From assembly GCA_019802505.1 (NCBI GenBank), contig JAFMOC010000076.1, positions 1,657,001-1,721,000 of the forward strand: a DNA stretch of 64,000 nucleotides. Reading direction: 5' to 3'. Origin of the DNA: Corydoras sp. C115 (lineage: Eukaryota > Chordata > Actinopteri > Siluriformes > Callichthyidae). The translations under genes and the position numbers were made by a program. Below are positions 34,315 through 48,000 of the stretch, one piece after another. How positions within the stretch are numbered: the first letter of the stretch is position 1; every line of letters starts with the position of its first letter. Under the pieces are notes generated by a model. That model was not told where the DNA came from and searched no databases. It was given only the letters and a program-made list of their open reading frames with translations.

Positions 34315-34981
34315 CCATTCCTTAAATGGATAAGGTGTTGTGTGTCCACTTCTCTTGAGTCTGTCCTGATCCTTTGCAGGCTCTGCACTGGTGTGTAATA
34401 AGAGTCCAAACCGGTGTCATACTGCTCTAAAATTATCCTGACAGGCACAGGGCAGAATATGTCCATTCTTAAGGGAGGAGGGCAGGGGTTCCACTGTGAC
34501 GAACACCTTACATGTGCTTCGGTTTCTCTTCCCTAACCTTCAGACACGCAGCAAACCCTTTTCTGGTCATTGCAGCAGGGCCCCATTCACAGAAACAACT
34601 TTAGGTGGTCTCCAATTCTGGTGTTTGACCCTGATGTTCATGGTCCTGGTATAAATCTGACAAGGGTTTCATGCTTGCTTCAAAAATAACAACTTTTGCT
34701 GGTTCTTTTTCAATGAAAATGTGTAAAGATTTGCTGCGGACCCCTTTAATGGTCGACACCTCAAATTAAATAATGAAGTCTACTTTTACTGTTCCCTCTG
34801 AACAGCCAGCCTTTGCAAACTTGTACACACATGCATACAAACACTAGATAACCTAGAGGGCCATGTTTAACCTCTTATCTGCTTTGCACACAGACTTTGG
34901 AGAGGGGAGGGCTGGGTCATATTAGCCTTTATAGACTGGGGTTACACCTCTGGGTCAGAACATGTTGAACTTTGTTTTCGT

Positions 34982-35003
34982 CCCCCCCCCCCCCCCCCCC
35001 CCC
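34982..35003. repeat. Poly(C) run in TENT5C 3'UTR
   Basis: Twenty-two C bases in a row; length may be unreliable in sequencing. Confidence 0.9.
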
Positions 35004-36612
35004 AGATGTATATACAGGTTATTGAAATGGCAAGTTAGACTGTGGACCCGTACTGACGAAACTATTAAAGGCCTTGATCTGGTGTCTATTCAAGATGTTA
35101 AAGGTATTAATAAATTTGTTAGCTGGGTAAAGGAAGATGCCATTGGATGTAGATTCGATGGGTGAATTTTACCCGTGTTGACATTTGTTCATTTGTTGCA
35201 TTGCTTGAATGGGAGAAATATGCATATTCTGGATCTCAACTTATTTTTGTTTGTAGTTAAATGTTCTGAGTGATATTTCAAGTACATGTGTTTAGTGACA
35301 AGGCCAGATGAGTTAATTTAGAGGAAGTGCTAATGCAGTTATGAACTGCTAGAATAAACCCTTGGCATTAACTTTTTTTGATTTGTTCTTGGCCATGTAC
35401 TTGAAGTACCCCCCCCACCACCACCACCACACATACACACGAACTGGTCTGTTGCAATACCCAGGTTTTCTGGGCATTCCATAAAACATTTTAAAACTAA
35501 TTTATTTAAATGTTACCCAACTATAATAATAAAGTAAGGAACTGACTAGATGTAACTAATGGCCTTAAAGGCCTTAATCTATAGGTGCACTTTGTTTGAT
35601 AAATCCTCCTGTATACTGAATAGGATTTGGCAGTACATGGTATTCTGAGATCGGAAGAGGGGTATGTATTAAAGGACTGCTGTTTGACTATTTACCCAAA
35701 TCTGTTCCATTTTGAGACATTACATTTATTTCAGTGTTACTTTTCATTTATTTAACATTTAATTATATGCAGTCTGTTTTGTGATTGTATCTAAAATTCA
35801 TGGTCCCAATTCCATATTCTGTAATAAAAGTGCCTGCAATGTAACAACTTGTATATGATCTTGAGAAATAGGCTTGTTTCATTCAGACACCACTGATGTA
35901 ATGTGTAGATGTTGGCCCTACAGTAACCTTAATCTCTCTTAAGCATACTCTTGACTAGTTCCTTTTTGGAAGGCATGTGTATATTTTATCTGGTCTGTGT
36001 GACCATCACCCAGATAAGGCTAGAGATGATTGACTTGACTGGGTACCTTTTTGTTTACAGGCTCAGTGTATGGGATATGAAAAAATGAATACCTTTTTTG
36101 TTTATTGCAAAAGCATTTTGTTCATTCAGATTTTTTTTTTCCCTGCTGTAATTCCAGAAATTTCCTATTTGAACATTCTTTTTACTGTCTTTCTGTGAAC
36201 AAAGTTGTTTGAGCTTTGCTTGTACTGTTGCACTGTGTCTTTAAAGCATCTGTATTAGTGTGTTTTCCTGGCAGATTGGTGGACCTCAGGTTTGAACGCT
36301 TGTCTTAAGTACGAGTTACGCTGATGCCAGAGGGCTTTTACAATGTCCTTTGCTAGATTGCAGGAGAAGTTGTAAAATTTGCTGTTTTTTTTTTTTTTTT
36401 TTTTTCTTATAACAATGCCAATGATTGTGAGTTTAAAAGGCCATGACGTGGAAAATGTCACTATATATTCCTTTGAAAAAGAGCTTTTGTCATCTTGGTG
36501 TTTTGTGGTTCATTAAGATTTATGCCATTTTATTTTCAGCACTTTTACCTCACTTTAATTTTCCTTTGGATGGAGTTAAATATCAGGAAATGTTTATAAA
36601 GAGGAAAAAAAA

Positions 36613-36626
36613 AATAAAGTAATAAA
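36613..36626 (+). promoter_or_regulatory. TENT5C: Paired poly(A) signals for TENT5C
   Basis: Two AATAAA hexamers, at 36613-36618 and 36621-36626, lie close together on the sense strand. Cleavage would be expected at about 36640-36655. Confidence 0.55.
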
Positions 36627-39600
36627 GTATTGAACCCCAGATGTTGTCTCGTCATTGATTTCCATGACCTTTTATCCTAAATTTCAGTATATATCTGGTA
36701 TCTTTTGTAATATATAGTTTACTTTAAAATTATTGGAAACGTGTTTTGTTAATCTCATTCAACACTTTTTTTTTTATTTTTTTTATTTATTTATTTTTAT
36801 CAGTTTGCTATGTAGTAAACTATGGATTTGATGTTTTTTGCAATTAATCGTGATTAAAAATGTTACAATTAATTTATTGTCAGGGCAACTAAAGTAGTCG
36901 TGATATTCATAAGAAATATTTATTTTCTTACTGAACAAAAATAATTTTACACTTGTCTGTCAGGTAAAGCCTCTTTAAACGGATAATAGATAATATATAA
37001 TTTTGAAACGCCTTTTATGTCTTTGCTGCTTTGCTAACATTTTAAATTCATAAACCAACTAGAATTTCATTAATTTACAGAGTAAGTTCACAGAATTCTT
37101 TACAGCGAGAATCAGAATATTTGGTAATATGGTTTGTAATATGTAGTATTTTTTGTGTATAAAAATTGTTTTGCGATTGAACTTGGTAATTAAGAATAGT
37201 TATTTTCATAGCCTTTTACTGCTCTACTTTGTAAATATAGACTTCAGTGGTGACCTTTTTAAATAGTCTTTAAAAACAGAAGTTAGTGTAACAGGAGTAA
37301 TAAAAGATTCTATTATTTTACTGCTTAACACCCCTTAAATGTTTCTTAGAGGTTGACTGTTTTGTTAGTTTTGGTCAAATGTCAGAGTATTACTAATTGG
37401 TAATCTAATCACTAGGTTTAATTTAGTCATTGGTTGACAGGAATCCCTGTTCTCAAAACTAACAGAAGTGTTTCTGAGGTCCATGCTGTAGCCACAGCTA
37501 TGATCCTTCCCTTTAAGTCTTTATTTTAAACAAATTCACCAGCCTATCATTTTGTGTCAAATTATATTGCGAAAGGTATAAAGGTTGATTCAACTTCTAC
37601 CAGAATTTGGAAACTTCTGCCACACTCATTGCAACCAGGTGCTCCAACTGCCTTCAACATGTATCCATACAACATGTTTAACAGCTGTAAAATTGTCGTT
37701 TTATGGAGAAATAAAAATTCTATACAACACAGTGGCTACCAAAACTTAATGCTATTGTGTTATGGGAAAATATCATTCATTCAAAATGTACAAAAAACAG
37801 ATGGCAAGAAAGTAAGCAAATGAAAACATATTTAGAGTGTTTGGCTTTGGGTTTAATTTTGTATTTGGCGGTCATTAGGTTCACTAGCCTGAATAGCAGG
37901 TCATTCAGAGGTTTCGGCCTATGAGATTGCTATAGTGTGCCAGAATAGTGTGTTGCAAAGCTCTCTTTCTGGAATATTGCTGAAAAAATAGAGACAATAG
38001 CAATGAAAGGCACAGTGGAATGTGGACTAGGATAGATGCTGAGTTCAATGCAACACTGAAATGTTTAGCACATAATTCATTCATATTTTCCTTGAGATCT
38101 ATAAAGTCAACAGTAGCAAATTATATATTTCTTTACTTCCTGTGCTCTTGGGGTTGATGATGTCAATGTCTCAATTTGGTTTCTGTTTGCAGAAACTGTT
38201 ACAACTCATATTGAGGCACATTACCTCAGCTTAGCTTTTTTCTGTTCCTCATGTTTTTAAAAAATGTGTGGAGGAAAGGTTTAAAAAAAAAACAATTAAT
38301 TTATCAATAATTAATATAATAATTGGGGAGGTTTTTAACACTATTCACTTATCTCGACCAGTTCATCAACACATATCGGAGATTTGCTTTTTAACTTACA
38401 GTTGAGTCACAACAGAGATATTAGTAATTAACCTATACATCTTTCAGTGTCTGGATATATGGAGGGTTAATAAAGTCTTTGGCCATTAAGTGCAGTTCAC
38501 AGTGGGAGTGCTGTAAATTAGTCTTTAGAGATCACTAGTATTTGGTTTTGCTCATTTACATAACAGACTGTTTAACAGATTTTATAAATAGCCTTTTTTC
38601 TTTTATGTTAGTCTGTATTATAACACATCATAACTGAATTATTTTGATAAAATACCAATGAAATTAATTATGCTTATTTCAGACAACCTGGCTGATTATC
38701 TCATTTAAATTGTATAAGTATTATACACTTTACCAAATTGCATCATGCAATTGTTTTTATTTTTTCTTACAATAAAACAAATATTTAAAAGAATACATTT
38801 TACTGCAACTTAAGAATTACCTAAGTTATTGTATTTTAGTATATGAAAACACAAATTAAGTGTTTATAAAAACTATTGATGATTGAATGTAGGAAAAAAA
38901 ACAAGAAATCTGTGTTAAAATGATCTCTTTATAAAACATCAACATTATCATCTTATAGGTCAGTAAGAATTTACCAGCTTGTGACAGTATCATAGCCAAA
39001 TCTACCTTGAAATGCAAGTTACAAATTACTGTAAAATTCTGCTGACAAAGAACTAATGTGCTCATTGTAGCCAAAGACTTATCTGTAATCTACCCAAAGA
39101 AACTGAAACATAATAGAAAGAATGTGTCCAAAATGGTTCAAGAAGTTCATAGGTCATGTTTTCCAATGGAACCCATACCAAAAAAATGCTTTCACTAGAA
39201 CAAAGTGTGCAGCATAATGCTTAAGTTACGGGACATTTAAGTCTGAAACAAGGTTTTCACAGTGCGACAGGAATCAAGAGAAGCCAAACTAAGCCCTGTA
39301 CTTCAATAGTCTGAGAAACCCAACAGCTTAAGCAAACTATTCTTCCCTTCCAGGAAATAAAGTTGCTCAAACAGTAACTGACTTCATCAACATCTCTAAA
39401 AAAAATTGCCATTTATAGGAGCTCAAGGTCCTGAGAAACAGGTGTATGTAGGGTGGCAGATGTTTATGTGGCTGAAACAGAGAAAAGTGTCCGGGGTGGG
39501 GGCATGGTGAATATTAAAATTGTGCAAGGTTTTGAGAAAAATACAATTCAGGGCTCTTTGCTGCTCTGGTCTGCTTTTTTGCACACTTCACTGGTGTTGG

Positions 39601-40504
39601 TGCATTGAGTAGCATAGTGATTCAGGGTTAACAGATAAACACTTTCACATGTACAGTGACACACTAAGATTACTTGATCAATATTAAGATTCTTACTTGC
39701 AAACATTTGCGGATGAAATGTATTAATGCTCAGAAAATCAGGTTCTTTAACACATGTCTTGAACCAGAAATAACTTAAACTTGTCTTCAATTCTAGCCTC
39801 TATTAGGGGCTATTACAGCATGATCAGCATGATGCTTTACACATGACCATATGTACATTTTCAAATTTACTCCAGGAAATGTTGCCATGTAAGGTCCATA
39901 GTTTCAGAAATAAATTTTAATGGGAAATAAAAAGAAACATTTTTACATTAAATGGTAAGAAAGTTGTCTAAATGTTCACTTTTCTCCATCCTATGATTAC
40001 ATACTCAGTGTTTTAGTGAAAATAATCAGATCTCAATTTTATACAACACACAATCCTTTTAGAGGCCTCTAGAGTTGTCAACTATTTATTTTATCTGCAT
40101 AAAAGTATGTAGTGAAAAAAAAAAAACATTCCTCTAGGACCATGCTGCAACACAAGCATGACTGAATGAAGTAAAAAAAATGCATAAAAACACGTTGCAG
40201 TCAACAATTATACAACACCTTGTTGTTGTAATTCACGGTCTCGAATACAGCACAAATGTTATTCAATGGCAATATGAAAACAAATGCACTTTGTTGCACA
40301 AATACAAATTTATAACCTATACAGCCATACTTACTGGAGCAGCAGCAATGAAAAATAGACAATACAATGGTAAGCGTCATTACAGTAAGTGAAATATCTT
40401 GAGTGTTATATATTATTATATTATATTTTAACTATATAACTATTATCAGTTTTGGGTTTTTGTGTATAAAAATACAAATACAAAAATATATTATATAAAG
40501 CTGT

Positions 40505-40790
40505 TTGACATTTCATTCATCCATCTTCCACTTTTCCTGTTCAGGGTCATGGGGTTGCTGGAGTGAATCCCAGTGTTTAAAAGGTGAAATGTGGGGAAGC
40601 ACGCTAAGAGAATGCTAATATATTGCTGTGCTGACACACAGACACATTTCCGCAAACATTCACACCTGGGGCAATTTTGTCTTGCCAGTTACCTTGCTAG
40701 TATTTATTTGAACTTTGGGAGGAAACTGAAACTCCTGAAGGGAACCCACACAGACAAAGGAAGAATGCATAAGCAGCCTTGTCTTACTTA
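40505..40790 (-). repeat. Decayed fish retroposon (SINE-like), antisense
   Basis: Order of blocks: catccatcttccact, cctgttcagggtcatggggt, cacacctggggcaattttg, tttgggaggaaactgaaact and ggaacccacacagacaaagg. This matches the common teleost repeat that resembles the DANA body but has a different head. It is heavily diverged. Confidence 0.6.
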
Positions 40791-40819
40791 TCTAACTTCT
40801 GTATTAATTCATATATAAG

Positions 40820-41180
40820 GGCGGCATGGTGGCTTAGTGATTAGCACGTTTGCCTCTCAGCGCTAGGGATTCCCTGGTTCGAATCCCCATCTGGGTGGAG
40901 TTTCCATGTTCTCCCCGTGTTCGCGTGGCTTTCCTCCGGGTTCTCCGGTTTCCTCCCGCAGTCCAAAAACATGGATCAAGTCAATTGAGTTCTCCAAATT
41001 GCCCCATATAGAGTGTGTATGTGTGCGTGAGAGTGTGGGTGAGTGTGTGCCCAGCGATGGATTGGCGCCCTGTCCTGGGTGTGTCTGCCCAGCGCCCAAA
41101 ACGTTCTCCTCTGGATGGGCATGGGGAACCCCCCCGCAATCCTAATATAGGATAATGCGGAAGATAATGAATGAATGAAT
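40820..41180 (+). repeat. DANA/mermaid-like SINE
   Basis: Full copy from gggcggcatggtggcttagt to an (ATGA)n tail that merges into a TA microsatellite (41181-41203). The B-box ggttcgaatcc is intact. It sits directly beside the decayed retroposon ending at 40790. Confidence 0.88.
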
Positions 41181-42495
41181 ATATATATATATATATATAT
41201 ATTTTTTTTATTGTTATCTGCCTCTTGTTGAAATAAGTTTAGTTGTGGAACCGAGGTCTATTGCAGTAGATACTACTACCAATAATTTATGCTTGTTGAG
41301 GCCTTGAATTTTTGTAAAAGTGCATTGTGATATCTTTATAATGTAAAATTTTATTTTAGTAATTGTATGAAATTGGATGTCTTACAGCTGAAACTGTGAA
41401 CTCTGTCTGGTTTTGATGATTTTCTAACAGCTTTGGCTCGTATACAGATTCTTTTATAAGGACCAGTGTTGGAAATGTTACTGTAATTCCACTACTATTG
41501 GTAATAACAAGAAATATGGCAATGTAAAAAAGTAAACATAAAAAAAATCCTACTTATTGTAGAAGTGTTCATTTAATCTCTTTGACAACTGTTTTATTAC
41601 TTACGACAACATAAGATGATTACCACTTAAGCATACATATTGCGTACAGGTGCGTACATATGTTATTAATTGTAATATGATGCATACACATGGTGTAGAT
41701 GCTAACTGTAAAACTAGTTTAAACTATTTTAGAGACAGGGAAATAAACTCAACCTGATGGGTCATGAGAGGGAAAAGGAAAGAAAAAATATTTACAGAGC
41801 TCTTATACAAAAATCTGTTTAAGCTTTGAGGTAGTTTTCCCCTAATCTTGAGATATTAATTAAATTTCAAGATTTTATAAAGTTTATAGAAAAACCTACT
41901 AATTGCTAATAACTAATTGCAAAACAGACTTTCTATTTGAAATGTAGTGAAGTGGAAGTATAAATTAGCATCAAACAGAAATTTATTATTAGCTTTTACA
42001 AAAAGCTAATATAGTAAACAAATTTAGTACTTAAGTAAATGTACAGCTATTAACCTTTTGTCTTAAGTAAGGAACTAATATGGAAATTAAAGCTCTTTGC
42101 TCATTAGTTTTCTCTTTTAACTAATGAAACTGTTTTTGTGGTTTACAATATTTTCGTTTTTCAAACATCCTGTAAATTTTACTTAGCTACTAGCTTTTGT
42201 TACCAGAAAGTACTCAATTCACCTCCTAAAAATAGGATAAAAAGTTGTAAGAGTTGTAAGATATGTAATAATTAAAGTAAAAGTTAAAAAAGCAACTAAA
42301 GTAAAAAAAATAAAATAACAAAAAAAAACTCAGTTACTGTACTAATTAGTTTTTATCCAGAAATTATTAATTGCATTTCATCAAATGTTTTTTCTCAAAA
42401 AGTGTGTGTTGTGTAAAGCAGCATGTGGATATTTGATGGGTCGATCTGCAAAAAGTTGGCTGTTTACCTAGCATGTTTTTTTTTCTTTTACTTTT

Positions 42496-42606
42496 CGAGT
42501 TGTCCACAGGAAAAAACATTTCAGACGTTGGGTAGAAACACCCAGGACAGGGTGCAACTCCTTCGCTGGGCACACAGTGACTCGCACACTACAGGGGCAA
42601 TTTGTC
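42496..42606 (-). repeat. Fragment of the DANA/mermaid-like SINE, antisense
   Basis: Contains 'acacccaggacagggtgcaa' and cgctgggcacacagtgactc. Both match the SINE body in reverse, with several substitutions; head and tail are missing. Confidence 0.65.
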
Positions 42607-43684
42607 CACACGAGGATCTCTACTGTTCTGCTATTAATTGAAACTTCTTGCTGTGAGATAATGGCACTACACACCACATATATTGATTCATATAAAATTA
42701 AATCACAAAATGGTATGATGAAGTACATTTTTCGTTTCCTACAACAGCTTAACATGTGACCCTGATATAATAATAAATATAAATTTAGTTGTCCTAGAAT
42801 ACACTACTTCGGCTTTCCATAAAATGCACAAATTCCATTAAGTATTTATTTAAATTAACTTTCCATTTTAATCTCTGTCCACAATTGATTTCTATGTTGC
42901 AGGGTTAATCTAGGATACCAGCGGTGCAGAGGTGCTAGGTCCATATGTTCCATGTTTTGTGAGACCTTCTACCCTGGACTAATGTTTTGTTTAAGGCTTT
43001 AGACACTTTTGATGCTGCCTCTAAATGGCAAAAGAGCTGGATTAATTCTGGCCAGGTGTTTTAAATTCACAATAGCTTTTTACCTCTGCTAATCCCACTC
43101 AGACACATGGAGAAGCCTGTGAATGATTCATTATCTTCAGCATGCACTTTGGGGCTGGGTGGAAAAAGGGGAGTTAATCCTGCTGTTTTCCTACCCTGTT
43201 GCACCTAGATATTTTCCTTCTCTGTTTTGTTAAAATTACATTAACATTTTTTAAACAATGGACTAAAACAATACCAATAAATAATAAAAATATGCTTTTT
43301 CATACATGATTAAGGTGTGATATTACAAATGGCAGAAATGCCCATTTTGGTTTTAAATAATTGCACTGGACATTTTGGGTGCAAGCGTGGACATGTGGTC
43401 CCACAAGTTCAGAAATGCCCTAAATCTTGTACTGGTAATTTATTCATAGAGGACATACCAGTTTATTTCTAATCCCTTTTCAAAATCCATGGCAACTCCA
43501 AACTTGTTTGGTTAAGACTCCTTCGTCATGCTTTACAGTTGCCAGAATGTCCTTTCTGTAGGTTCCTTCAAGATCTCTGACAAATGCTTTACTCTTGAAA
43601 TACAAAGTATTTGGCTACTAGCTATGTCACCAATTTGTGAACTGATTGTTAGATTTTAGAAAGTTAAAATATGACAGAACACAT

Positions 43685-44987
43685 AATACATGGTTTGGTT
43701 CTTTATTTGTGTCTTATATTTATTTAAAATTAAATTACAATATTCAAAAATGACCTTACATTTGGAAATTAATGCATTAAATTTAAGAGCAACATTTCAT
43801 GGAAAATGTAGTTTGTGGAGAGAATTCAACACGATCTTCATAGTATAGTACAGATTTTAATAAATTTCACATTTTAGGAACAAGAAAACACTTTTATAAA
43901 GGTGGCCAGACAAGTCATGAATTTTTTAAAACAATTTGAGTTAAGCCAACTTAAGTACTAGTCCTTTAATTAGTGTAGTACCTCCTCTTTTTTCTTCAAA
44001 AGGCACTATTTGAGGTGAGATTCAAAACTGCTGTACAATTGCTTAATCATTGATTTGACATATTGTTGCTCTATATACGGATTCATAATTTACCTTTAGC
44101 TACAATAATTTGAACAGTTGGGTTAGAGCTAAACATGGCTTAAGGGGTTAAAGTGAGATTATGGTTTATCATTGTCTTTAGTAGTAGAATTAGAAACAAA
44201 GTAAAGACCTCAAAAACAATTATATTTGTCAAGATAGCTGTACATACTGATTTGTATGCTTTACAAAATACAACACAAAAATGAACCAAAAAGGGACAAA
44301 ATGGAAGGGAATGATTATCCAATAATTAACAAAAACAACCATTAAAAGAACGTCAGTAAAATAGATGATTTACTCAAAGTTTTGAGGCGCTATATGATCA
44401 TTCAGTAATCATGTGGAGGATATAAAAATACTTATGTACATCAGATGACAGTGACGTTATTTTGAGTTCATTTACTTAAGGCAAAGATGTGTGATTGTTT
44501 AGAATCTAAACTCATACTGAATTGTAGGCCAAGTTCTTAAAGAAAATTGGCAAATACCCCTTTAAAATGTGTCAATTAAAAAAAGGACTGTTTTTGTTAG
44601 TGGTGCAGACTGATTGTTTTGTTAGTGAACATTAAACACACATAAAAAGTGCTCCTAAATACTTGGCATTGAATAATTAATGTAGGGTGCATTTAAAATA
44701 TTTCCTTTCTGTAATGCAATCATACATACAGGCATATGCCCAGACACAGTGCTGGAGTCTGCTTAGTACTGTAAACCAGCATGAACATCAGCAGCACAAT
44801 GAAATCTTCATCACAGTTCAGATTATCCTTTAAGGTTTTCAGTCAGAAAACTTCACATGCATCACCCGTTGTGTGGAGGCACGCCTTCTCATCTGCATTT
44901 ACATACCAAATCCAGGTGAAGTTGTGAGCTCACCAACATAAGCATATTGATGATGCTTTCGAAAAAACCATCCCTGCAGAATTTACT
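43685..44987 (-). other. GDAP2: GDAP2 3'UTR (predicted)
   Basis: Minus-strand sequence after the stop at 44988. A candidate AATAAA (TTTATT on the plus strand, 43702-43707) would end the transcript near 43685, giving a 1.3-kb UTR. No repeats interrupt it. The end point is uncertain. Confidence 0.4.
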
Positions 44988-45029
44988 TCACAGACTTGCT
45001 GAAGGTGAGGTGTAGTATGGACCATTAAT
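44988..45029 (-). CDS. GDAP2: GDAP2 last coding exon (13 codons plus stop)
   Basis: After a T-rich acceptor (seventeen T then AG on the minus strand) it reads INGPYYTSPSASL-TGA. NGPYYTS matches the conserved C-terminal end of the family. It lies 4.6 kb from exon 12, so short-exon gene finders could miss it. The final residues are shortened relative to mammals. Confidence 0.85.
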   Translation of the reverse strand: MNGPYYTSPSASL

Positions 45030-48000
45030 CTAAAAAAAAAAAAAAAAAAGAAAACATACTAGTTAGCAGGACAATAAATTAACTAGTAACAGCATTTGTA
45101 AGTCGCTTTGGATAAAAGAATCTGCTAAATGACAAAATCATTTAGTCATTTAATGTAAATGTAGCAAACTTGCCCAGAAACTTTTCTAGGCAAAGTTTTA
45201 CTCAAATAATCATATTAGACAATCACTCTGAATAATACATTCTGCTATATTATCCACCAGAAACATGGTCAGTAGTAATACACAGAAAAAGGTCCATCAA
45301 ATCTTAACTTTGTATGTTTGCCACATTATATGTTCTTTTATAATGCTTAGGTTTCATTATGATGAGGTTCCTCTTAGCTTTAGTCCCCACAACATCTGGT
45401 AAAGTACAAGTGCCTGAGTTTGTTGGATGATGACCATAGAGTTATTTGACTGGCAATTCTCTCAAACAATTCCAAGTAATGTATATAGTTAAGGAGACCA
45501 TTTGACCCCAAAGGCTAACTACTGTCTGCAATTTTCTTAGCTGAAGATTCTTTGTAAATTACACAGATACAAGTCCTCTTCCAGGTGGATTATTAACATC
45601 TTCAGTAGCTTTAAACTTTACTACTGCCTGATTGTAGAAATGCATTTTTTTTAGATTAAACCAAGTTCAAAGCCATTTGACCACCACAGAATCAAGTATA
45701 AAGGGAGCACATCATTACATACATATACACACACACACTATATCTATATCTATCTATATATATATATATATATATTTCATTCTGTGGTCTTCAGAAATTA
45801 AGCTCACATATGGAAGAAGCATGATGTCCACAGTATTGAATTTGAAGTAAAGCTGTGCTCTGCTACCCCTGAGTAACTGCTCATGGCTATGAGGAAAAAA
45901 AAGATTGAGTCACATTCAACACCACACCCTAAAGTCTTAAACACACCAATTATTCAGATATGTTCATAACCAATTGAACCTGTGCACTCAGTTAAATAAT
46001 CTAAAAAGTAAAATCATTCATTCATTCATTATCTCCCGCTTTATCCTCTATTAGGGTCGCGGTGGGGTTCCCCATGCTCATCCAGGGGAGAACATCTCGG
46101 ACGCTGGGCAGATAGACCCAGGACAGGGCGCCAATCCATCGCTGAAAGCAAAAGAGAAAAAAACAAAAAAAAACAAAAAAAAAAAACACAAGTAGTCCTG
46201 GATAGCAGCGACCAAAGTAAAATAAGTGCTTGCAAGATCCAACTGCTGACGCTATCAGACAAGGGTTAAGTTACATGCAACTATTCACTCACATATGCTA
46301 CTGTGCTTAACCAAACATGACATGATACATTCTTAGAAGCAAGGGGATCAAATATAGATAATAATCAAATAATTTAGCAGACAGCAGGAAACAATTATCT
46401 ACAGCCATTTTATTTGCACATTTTAGAAGCTCAGAGTTATTTTCATTTGATAAATGTCTGTGTATACATGTCAAGAGTATACTTAACAGCAATTTTGTAA
46501 AGAGGTTCTTTAATAAATAACAGGTGAAATGTAATCTAACTAAAACCGGTAAATAACCAGAGAACATTAAAAGGAAAAACCTGAAAAAAAAGTAAACCCA
46601 AAATAATTTCTAAAGCCTAAACCCAGCAGCACACTGATAGACAGTAATACAACAGAAGAATCGCATAAATAATGTAACCAATATTTGATGGAGGCATCAA
46701 ATTTTGGCTGCTGCTCCTGTATCAGTCAAGGGCTTTTAATTCAGTTTGTTTAAATGGCATAAAATAGATATTGGAATGCCTATTGTCAGTCTGCTCACAG
46801 ATGGTATTTTAACAATTGCAGAACCTGGCCTGCTACATGTTCTTACAAATCTAGAACTGGCAAAAAGAAATGCCCCCTCATTAATGCAGTCTAACATTTC
46901 TTGGGTCTTTGCTAAAGTCAACAGTAAGCCATGCCACAGGACAGACCAAATACTATTAAAGTCCAGGATATGAATAACAGCTCCATAATTGTTTTGATGT
47001 CCATGTCAAGTCTAACTACCTGGAAATGTTTGGAATAAACTAGCCTATAGGAAAATGTGGTGTTTTTCTATTTAAGGCCAAGTTTTCAATTTAATGTGAT
47101 TATTGAGTCACACGGTCAGTTTTAAGGTTAAAAATATAGGCTCAAAGAGAACAAAGTGTTTTAAATGACCTTGGGTGTATTTCTGAAGTTATGTTGCAAA
47201 TATAAAATGTCAAATTATTTACTTATATGTTGTTTAAGCATAACATAGCAATGTTAAGCTTAAGCAATGTTAGCAAAGTGTTGCAGAATGGTATTAGGAA
47301 ACTGATGTTCAGAGTCAAAATACAGCTTTATTGCCACAATAAAAAAAATATTTAGAGAAAAAGAAGAATTGCATTCATTAAAAAGAACACCTTGTTGTTA
47401 AGCAATGTGGTGGATCTATAATGGTTTGGGTATGTGTTGCAAACCAGTGGCACTAGCCATACTGCAGAGAGTATAGTGTGAGAAAAATAGTGCATGTGAA
47501 GGAAAGAGAAGGGGGGGGGATTTAAATAAAAATATATATATATTAACAAGACAATTCAGCACACTGCTTCCAGGCTCTGATTTCAGAAAAGGAGATTTCA
47601 AACATTTTAACAGGCAACATTGATGACTTTTTTTTACTGTAAAAGTATCAAATTGGATATACTGTATGCCACACATGACAAAGAATTAGGACTTTAAGGA
47701 AGTGTGTATAGTGGAAGTTAAATAATGTATATAAATTTATAATTAACTAGCTTTTCTGTTAAAACCTTTTTAATTTTGATTTAATTTCCTAATACTTTTA
47801 ATGGAAAGAAAAAGAAAACAAAAAAAAAACAATTTGTCTTTAGTATTACAAAGGTTGTTTAAGAGTGTCTGATCAATATCTGCTTGTGTGCGCATACATT
47901 ATAAAAACACAAACACTGTTTATCTTTTAGAAATCCCTCATTATACCAATATAATACTTTTTCTAAACTAAAATTTTGAAAATAATTTGTATAATGTCAT

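Larger units (their letters stand above)
33104..36640 (+). other. TENT5C: TENT5C 3'UTR (predicted)
   Basis: A long region with no splice evidence, running from the stop to paired AATAAA signals at 36613 and 36621. An internal alternative lies at 35823-35828. It contains ATTTA-like AU-rich stretches, pyrimidine tracts, a T run at 33652-33680, a long TA microsatellite and a C run. A UTR of 3-4 kb fits the known long TENT5C 3'UTR. The end point is inferred. Confidence 0.6.
36641..43684. other. Intergenic region between TENT5C and GDAP2 3' ends
   Basis: Convergent gene ends face each other here. No gene is supported. It contains a SINE at 40820-41180, a decayed retroposon at 40505-40790 and a SINE fragment at 42496-42606. 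A non-repetitive, less AT-rich stretch lies at about 42895-43220. Other ORFs are short and unlike known proteins. Confidence 0.6.
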
